Shown in pieces: positions 59,838 to 64,000 of a DNA stretch of 64,000 nt. Under the pieces are notes generated by a model. That model saw only the letters and a program-made list of their open reading frames with translations. It was not told the DNA's origin and ran no database searches. Every line of letters begins with the position of its first letter. Positions within the stretch are counted from its first letter, which is position 1. Origin of the DNA: CADEED01 sp043747875. GTDB lineage: Bacteria; Pseudomonadota; Gammaproteobacteria; Steroidobacterales; Steroidobacteraceae. The position numbers were made by a program, and so were the translations under genes. The DNA is taken from contig JAYTOI010000047.1 in the NCBI GenBank assembly GCA_043747875.1, positions 1 through 64,000 on the forward strand. The letters are read 5' to 3'.

Positions 59838-62420
59838 GTGTCCGCGCGTTCTGCATCGCACTGGGTGGTCGTCAAGTTCGGCGGCACCAGCGTTTCCACG
59901 CTCGCCAATTGGCGCAACATCGCATTCATCGCCAGGCGTCGCCTGGATTCGGGCGCACGCGTGCTCATCGTCCATTCGGCGATCACCAAGATCACCGACA
60001 TGCTCGAGAAGCTGCTGGTGGCCGCCCAGGCCGGCAGCCCGGATGAAGCCCTCGCGGCCATCGAAGACCGCCATCGTCAGCTAACTACCGACCTCGGCGT
60101 GGGCGTGAGCCCGCAGCTGCAGGGATACTTCGACGAGCTGCGCCAGATGGCCAATGGCATCGCGCTGGTGCGCGAGCTGTCCGACCGCACGCGCGCCCGC
60201 GTCATGGCGAACGGCGAGCTCATGGCCACCGAGATCGGCGCACGCTATCTCAAGACGCAGCGCATCGACGTCACGTGGATGGACGCACGCGAGATGCTGT
60301 CGGCCGAAGATCGCGGCGCGTCGGCGAAAGGCTCGGTGCTGTCGGCGACATGCTCGTTCGCGCCCGATGCGGCCCTGGAGCAGCGGCTCGACGCGTCCAC
60401 CCCGGCCGTCATCACGCAGGGCTTCATCGCGCGTGACTCCGAGGGCAACACCTGCCTGCTGGGCCGTGGCGGTTCGGATACCTCGGCGTCGTATCTCGGC
60501 GCGAAGCTGCGCGCCAAGGCCATCGAGATCTGGACCGATGTGCCGGGCATGTTCAGCGCGAACCCGCGCGCCACGCCGAGCGCGCGCCTGATCCGCGCGC
60601 TGCATTACGACGAAGCGCAGGAGATCGCCACCAGCGGCGCCAAGGTGCTGCATCCGCGCTGCCTGCTGCCGGCGCGGCAATACCAGATACCTCTTTATGT
60701 GTATGCCACGCAGAGTCCGGATCTGGAGGGCACCCTGATCACCGGGGAGTCCGCGCCGGGCGCACAGGTGAAGGCGGTCTGCAATCGCAAGGGCATCACG
60801 CTGATCTCGCTCGACAGTCCGGGCATGTGGCACCAGGTCGGCTTCCTGGCCGACGCGTTCGCGGTGTTCAAGGACAACGGCATGTCGGTCGACCTGGTGT
60901 CGACGTCCGAGACCAACGTCACCGTGTCGCTCGATCCGGCCGCCAACACGCTCGACGGCGAGATGTTAGGCAAGCTGCAGCGCGACCTGTCGAAGCTCTC
61001 GAACGTGCGCGTCATCGGCCCTTGCGCCTCCGTCTCGCTCGTCGGCCGCAACATCCGCGCCATCCTGCACAAGCTCGGCGACGCGTTCGCGTTATTCGAG
61101 GAGCATAAGGTCTATCTAGTCAGCCAGGCCGCGAACGACCTCAACTTCACGTTCGTGGTCGACGAGAACCAGGGCGACCGGCTCGTGGAGCAGCTGCACG
61201 ACCTGCTCATCCGTCCCCTGCCGGGCGATCCGGTGCTGGGCCCGACCTGGGAGCAGCTGTTCGCCAAGCCCGAGGTGGTCGCCATGCGCGCGTTGCCGTG
61301 GTGGGCGGTCAAGCGCGATGAATTGTTAGGCGCGCTCGACGGGCGCGACAGCGCCTACGTCTACGACCTGTCGCAGGTGCAGGCGGCCGCGAAGGCGGTG
61401 ATGGGGCTCAAGTCCATCGGCCGCGCATTGTTCGCGCTCAAGGCGAATCCGCATCCGGACATCCTGCGCACGGTTGCGAAGTCCGGCATCGGCTTCGACT
61501 GCGTATCGCTGGCGGAGATAGAGCACGTGTTGAAAGCGGTACCGGGCATCTCGCCCGACCGCATCCTGTTCACGCCGAACTTCGCGCCGCGGGCTGAGTA
61601 CACGCGCGCGCTGGCGCTCGGCGTGCACGTGACCATCGACAACCTCTTCGTGCTGCAGCACTGGGGCGACTCGTTCGCGGGCAAGAATGCTTTCCTGCGC
61701 ATCGACACCGGCATCGGCCGTGGACATCACCATCACGTCAAGACCGCTGGCGCGCAATCCAAGTTCGGTATTCCGGCAGAGGAGCTCGATGAGATCGCGC
61801 GGCTCGCGAAGGCGGTCGGCGTCTCCATCAAGGGACTGCACGCGCACGCCGGCAGCGGCGTATTCGACGTCGAGAACTGGACGCAAGTCGGCTCCGTGCT
61901 CGCAGGGCTCGTGAAGCGCTTCCCCGACGTGCGGCATCTCGACGTCGGCGGCGGACTCGGCGTGCCCGATCGCGTCGAGGGTCGCATGCTGGATGTCGCG
62001 CGACTCGATGCCGCGTTGGCGAAGGTGAAAGCCGCGGTGCCGGACGTCGAGCTGTGGCTCGAGCCGGGGCGCTACCTGGTTGCGAACGCCGGCGTGCTGC
62101 TGGCACGCGTCACGCAGACCAAGTCGAAGAGCGGCATCCGCTACGTCGGCATCGCGACTGGCATGAACTCGCTGATCCGTCCCGCGCTGTACGGCGCACA
62201 TCACGACATCGTGAACCTCACGCGTCTCGCCGAGCCGGCGAACCTGTCGACGAACGTGGTCGGTCCCATCTGCGAGAGCTCGGACTTCCTCGGCCACGAC
62301 CGGCTGCTGCCGGAGTGCCAGGCGGGCGACGTGCTGCTGATCGCGACGGCGGGGGCGTACGGCCACGCGATGGCGTCCAACTACAACCTGCGTGCTCCGG
62401 CGGAAGAGCTCACGATCTGA
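59838..62420 (+). CDS. lysAC: Bifunctional aspartate kinase / diaminopimelate decarboxylase
   Basis: 860 residues. The first ~465 are aspartate kinase: VVVKFGGTSVSTLANW, ATEIGARYLKTQRIDV, TCLLGRGGSDTSASYLGAKL and two ACT-type stretches (GITLISLDSPGMWHQVGFLADAFAVFKDNGMSVDLVSTSETNV and VRVIGPCASVSLVGRNI). The rest is a PLP-dependent decarboxylase: the PLP Lys in ALFALKANPHPDIL, GIGFDCVSLAEIEHVL, LHAHAGSGVFDVENW, LDVGGGLGVPD and the C-terminal PICESSDFLGHDRLLPE. The protein catalyses the first and last steps of lysine synthesis from aspartate. The fusion is characteristic of Xanthomonadales and close relatives. GTG start with AAGGA 8 bases upstream. Confidence 0.96.
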   Translation: MSARSASHWVVVKFGGTSVSTLANWRNIAFIARRRLDSGARVLIVHSAITKITDMLEKLLVAAQAGSPDEALAAIEDRHRQLTTDLGVGVSPQLQGYFDELRQMANGIALVRELSDRTRARVMANGELMATEIGARYLKTQRIDVTWMDAREMLSAEDRGASAKGSVLSATCSFAPDAALEQRLDASTPAVITQGFIARDSEGNTCLLGRGGSDTSASYLGAKLRAKAIEIWTDVPGMFSANPRATPSARLIRALHYDEAQEIATSGAKVLHPRCLLPARQYQIPLYVYATQSPDLEGTLITGESAPGAQVKAVCNRKGITLISLDSPGMWHQVGFLADAFAVFKDNGMSVDLVSTSETNVTVSLDPAANTLDGEMLGKLQRDLSKLSNVRVIGPCASVSLVGRNIRAILHKLGDAFALFEEHKVYLVSQAANDLNFTFVVDENQGDRLVEQLHDLLIRPLPGDPVLGPTWEQLFAKPEVVAMRALPWWAVKRDELLGALDGRDSAYVYDLSQVQAAAKAVMGLKSIGRALFALKANPHPDILRTVAKSGIGFDCVSLAEIEHVLKAVPGISPDRILFTPNFAPRAEYTRALALGVHVTIDNLFVLQHWGDSFAGKNAFLRIDTGIGRGHHHHVKTAGAQSKFGIPAEELDEIARLAKAVGVSIKGLHAHAGSGVFDVENWTQVGSVLAGLVKRFPDVRHLDVGGGLGVPDRVEGRMLDVARLDAALAKVKAAVPDVELWLEPGRYLVANAGVLLARVTQTKSKSGIRYVGIATGMNSLIRPALYGAHHDIVNLTRLAEPANLSTNVVGPICESSDFLGHDRLLPECQAGDVLLIATAGAYGHAMASNYNLRAPAEELTI

Positions 62421-62436
62421 ACGGCCGTCGCGGTCT

Positions 62437-62892
62437 TCACACGAGCAGGGTGTAGCGCTGCTTGGGCAACGCACCTGCGCCGAAGCGCTGGTAGAAGCGC
62501 TGGGCATCCGTGTTCCACTGTGGCGTCTGCCATTGCACCTCACGGATGCCTCGGACCGCGGCTGCGTCCCTCACTGCCCCCAGCAGCAACTGCCCGAGGC
62601 CGCGACCTCGCGCGTCAGCGCGCACGTAAAGGCAGTCCATGTGCAGGTACCGCATCGCGCTCCACGTGGAGAAGTCGACGGTAGCGGTTGCATATCCGAG
62701 CAGCGACGTCGGTTCGCCGACGGTCCATCCTAACAACCGAGGCAGCGGACCGAAGAACGCATCGGTGAGCCGTTCGCGCTGCCCGGTGTTTTCGAAGCGT
62801 GCCTGTTCGTACTCCGCGTGCTCCGCGCACAAGGCCACGAGTGCGTCGAGATCGGCCGGCCGCACCGGCCGCGCGCGCGATGGTTCGTTCAA
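62437..62892 (-). CDS. GNAT-family N-acetyltransferase
   Basis: 151 residues. The GNAT core is visible: ARPVRPADLDALVALCAEHAEYEQ, a middle strand LLGYATATVDFSTWSAMRYLHMDCLYVRADARGRGLGQLLLGAVRDAA (acetyl-CoA loop RGRGLG), then VQWQTPQWNTDAQRFYQRFGA. Substrate unknown. The start is TTG 62892, which overlaps the stop of the rhodanese gene (TTGA), so the two are translationally coupled. It is convergent with lysAC, 16 bp apart. Confidence 0.88.
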   Translation of the reverse strand: MNEPSRARPVRPADLDALVALCAEHAEYEQARFENTGQRERLTDAFFGPLPRLLGWTVGEPTSLLGYATATVDFSTWSAMRYLHMDCLYVRADARGRGLGQLLLGAVRDAAAVRGIREVQWQTPQWNTDAQRFYQRFGAGALPKQRYTLLV

Positions 62893-63302
62893 GCCACCAC
62901 TTCCGCCGCCGCCGGCACCAGCTCGAAGCCCTCGTCGAGCCAACCCGTGACGCCGCCGGCCATGAGCTTCACGAGACGGCCCAAGCGGGCGAGCCGCAGC
63001 GCCGCGCGCGCGGCGCCGTTGCAATGTGGTCCCGCACAGTAGACGACGAAAAGTGTCTCGGCCGGATATTCCGCCATGCGCGAGGCGATGATCTTGGAGT
63101 GCGGCAGGCTGATCGCGCCGCTCGCATGACCCTTCGCATACGACGCATGACTGCGCACGTCTAGCAGGACGAAGCCCGGTGCGCCGGACTTCATGGCCTC
63201 GTGGACGTCCCAGCAATCCGCCTCGAACGTGAACTCCGCCTCGAAATGCGCAATTGCGAGATGCGATGCGGCGGCTGGGACTTGCGTGACTGCGTTGCTC
63301 AC
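62889..63302 (-). CDS. Rhodanese-like sulfurtransferase domain protein
   Basis: 137 residues from GTG 63302 (preceded by GAGAG). A single rhodanese domain: FVLLDVRSHASYAKGHASGAISLPH and the active-site loop FVVYCAGPHCNGAARAALRLARLG, with the Cys of YCAGPHCN as the likely sulfur carrier. The last part is VKLMAGGVTGWLDEGFEL. These small proteins often stand next to FtrA-type regulators, exactly as here: the neighbour on the divergent strand is a GATase1 regulator. Role in redox or sulfur stress is assumed from the family. Confidence 0.9.
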   Translation of the reverse strand: MSNAVTQVPAAASHLAIAHFEAEFTFEADCWDVHEAMKSGAPGFVLLDVRSHASYAKGHASGAISLPHSKIIASRMAEYPAETLFVVYCAGPHCNGAARAALRLARLGRLVKLMAGGVTGWLDEGFELVPAAAEVVA

Positions 63303-63385
63303 GGTGACACTCTCGGTTGGTGAATGATGACGACGATGTTGCGGGAAGCGAGCGCGCCATACCCACTCAAAGGCTGCCAATTGTC

Positions 63386-64000
63386 GTGAAGATCGCGCCA
63401 ACATCTCGTGAACCTGCGAACCGTCTCGTTGTGGCCATTGCCTACGACCAGCTCTGCAGCTTCGAATACGGCTGCGTCGTCGAAATATTCGGGCTGCCGC
63501 GGCCGGAATTCGGCGACGACTGGTATCGATTCGTGACGTGTGCCGCGGATCCGGGGCCGTTGCGGGCAATGGGGGGCCTCACGATTACAGGCGGAGGAAA
63601 TCTCGACATCCTGAGAACCGCGGGCACGGTCATCATCCCGGGCTGGAAGGGTGCGGATCTTCCCCCATCCCAGGAACTCGTCGATGCGCTGCGTGCGGCG
63701 CACGCGGCGGGCGCAAGACTGGTGACCATCTGCTCCGGCGTGTTCGTGCTCGCGGCGGCGGGGTTGTTAGGCGGTCTGCGCGTGACCACGCATTGGCGCT
63801 ACACCGAGAAGCTCAAGGCGCGATATCCCGAGCTCGACGTCGATCCGAACGTGCTGTACGTCGATGCAGGACAAATCCTGACTTCTGCGGGCAGCGCCGC
63901 GGGGCTCGACTTGTGTCTGCACCTCGTGCGGCGGGACTTCGGTGCGAAGATTGCAAACCAAGTGGCGCGGCGCCTCGTGTTGGCGCCGCATCGCAATGGC
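63386..64000 (+). CDS. FtrA/GlxA-like transcriptional regulator with GATase1 (DJ-1/PfpI) domain, 3' end missing
   Basis: 205 codons in the window and still open at its end. The DJ-1/PfpI domain begins NRLVVAIAYDQLCSFEYGCVVEIFGL and contains VIIPGWKG and VTICSGVFVLAAAGLLGG, the nucleophile-elbow position ICSG, then RVTTHWRYTEKLKARYPELDV and ILTSAGSAAGLDLCLHLVRRDFG. The AraC-type helix-turn-helix expected at the C-terminus would lie past base 64000. FtrA proteins control genes including a neighbouring rhodanese, here divergent across 83 bp. GTG 63386 is taken as start; GTG 63320 is also in frame. Confidence 0.88.
   Translation, partial: MKIAPTSREPANRLVVAIAYDQLCSFEYGCVVEIFGLPRPEFGDDWYRFVTCAADPGPLRAMGGLTITGGGNLDILRTAGTVIIPGWKGADLPPSQELVDALRAAHAAGARLVTICSGVFVLAAAGLLGGLRVTTHWRYTEKLKARYPELDVDPNVLYVDAGQILTSAGSAAGLDLCLHLVRRDFGAKIANQVARRLVLAPHRNG

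Noticed and set aside
1..64000. CRISPR arrays, tRNA or rRNA genes, and complete transposons
   Set aside because: No regularly spaced repeats, cloverleaf-like or ribosomal sequence, transposase frame or terminal inverted repeats were recognised.

Overview
This is a GC-rich chromosomal window, probably from a gammaproteobacterium near the Xanthomonadales/Steroidobacterales. That placement is an inference. It rests on the fused aspartate kinase/diaminopimelate decarboxylase gene, the large TonB-dependent receptor grouped with glycosidases, LacI control and tryptophan-halogenase-like proteins, and the codon use. No rRNA, tRNA, CRISPR array or complete insertion sequence was seen.

Layout. 1-3843: end of an NAD-dependent formate dehydrogenase operon (fdsB partial, fdsA, fdsD). 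3893-6929: a MetF-like reductase, an XRE-type regulator, an unknown protein, a decayed GH172-like fragment and an outer-membrane barrel. 7006-13464: aldo/keto reductase, a secreted glycosidase-like protein, xylB, xylA and a secreted unknown. 13541-23204: a maltodextrin block (periplasmic GH13 amylase, GH97, sugar MFS transporter, an Lnt-like hydrolase, LacI regulator, GH13 alpha-glucosidase). 23400-27360: an accessory patch with the AbiEi/AbiEii toxin-antitoxin pair, a frameshifted membrane protein and an aldo/keto reductase remnant. 27361-32735: a TetR gene divergent from an MFS/Gfo-Idh/DUF993/TIM-barrel operon. 33096-42564: the second half of the maltodextrin locus (TonB receptor, two tryptophan-halogenase-like flavoproteins, pullulanase). 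42654-48091: nuclease, pectinesterase, GST, AEC carrier and MFS transporter. 48300-52622: a MetE-like pseudogene, then a lower-GC three-gene cassette (HEPN-like protein, KGGVGR-motif ATPase, second P-loop ATPase) that looks like an undescribed defence or conflict system. 52632-64000: housekeeping and mixed genes (VOC, hydrolase, apt, L,D-transpeptidase, spermidine-synthase-like membrane protein, SAM hydrolase, lysAC, GNAT, rhodanese, and a GATase1-type regulator cut by the window end).

How the genes work together. A 12-bp near-palindrome, GAATACGTATGC or its close variant, occurs seven times, each time upstream of maltodextrin genes. It ties the amylase operon, the GH13-lacI unit, the TonB receptor, the pullulanase and one halogenase-like gene into one probable LacI regulon. 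The regulon's halves are now separated by about 9.5 kb of unrelated DNA. The inferred flow is: pullulanase and amylase cut alpha-glucans, the TonB receptor imports oligosaccharides across the outer membrane, GH97 and the amylase act in the periplasm, the MFS protein crosses the inner membrane, and the GH13 alpha-glucosidase finishes in the cytoplasm. The TetR-governed DUF993 operon looks like a separate catabolic route of unknown substrate, with its own 20-bp palindromic operator.
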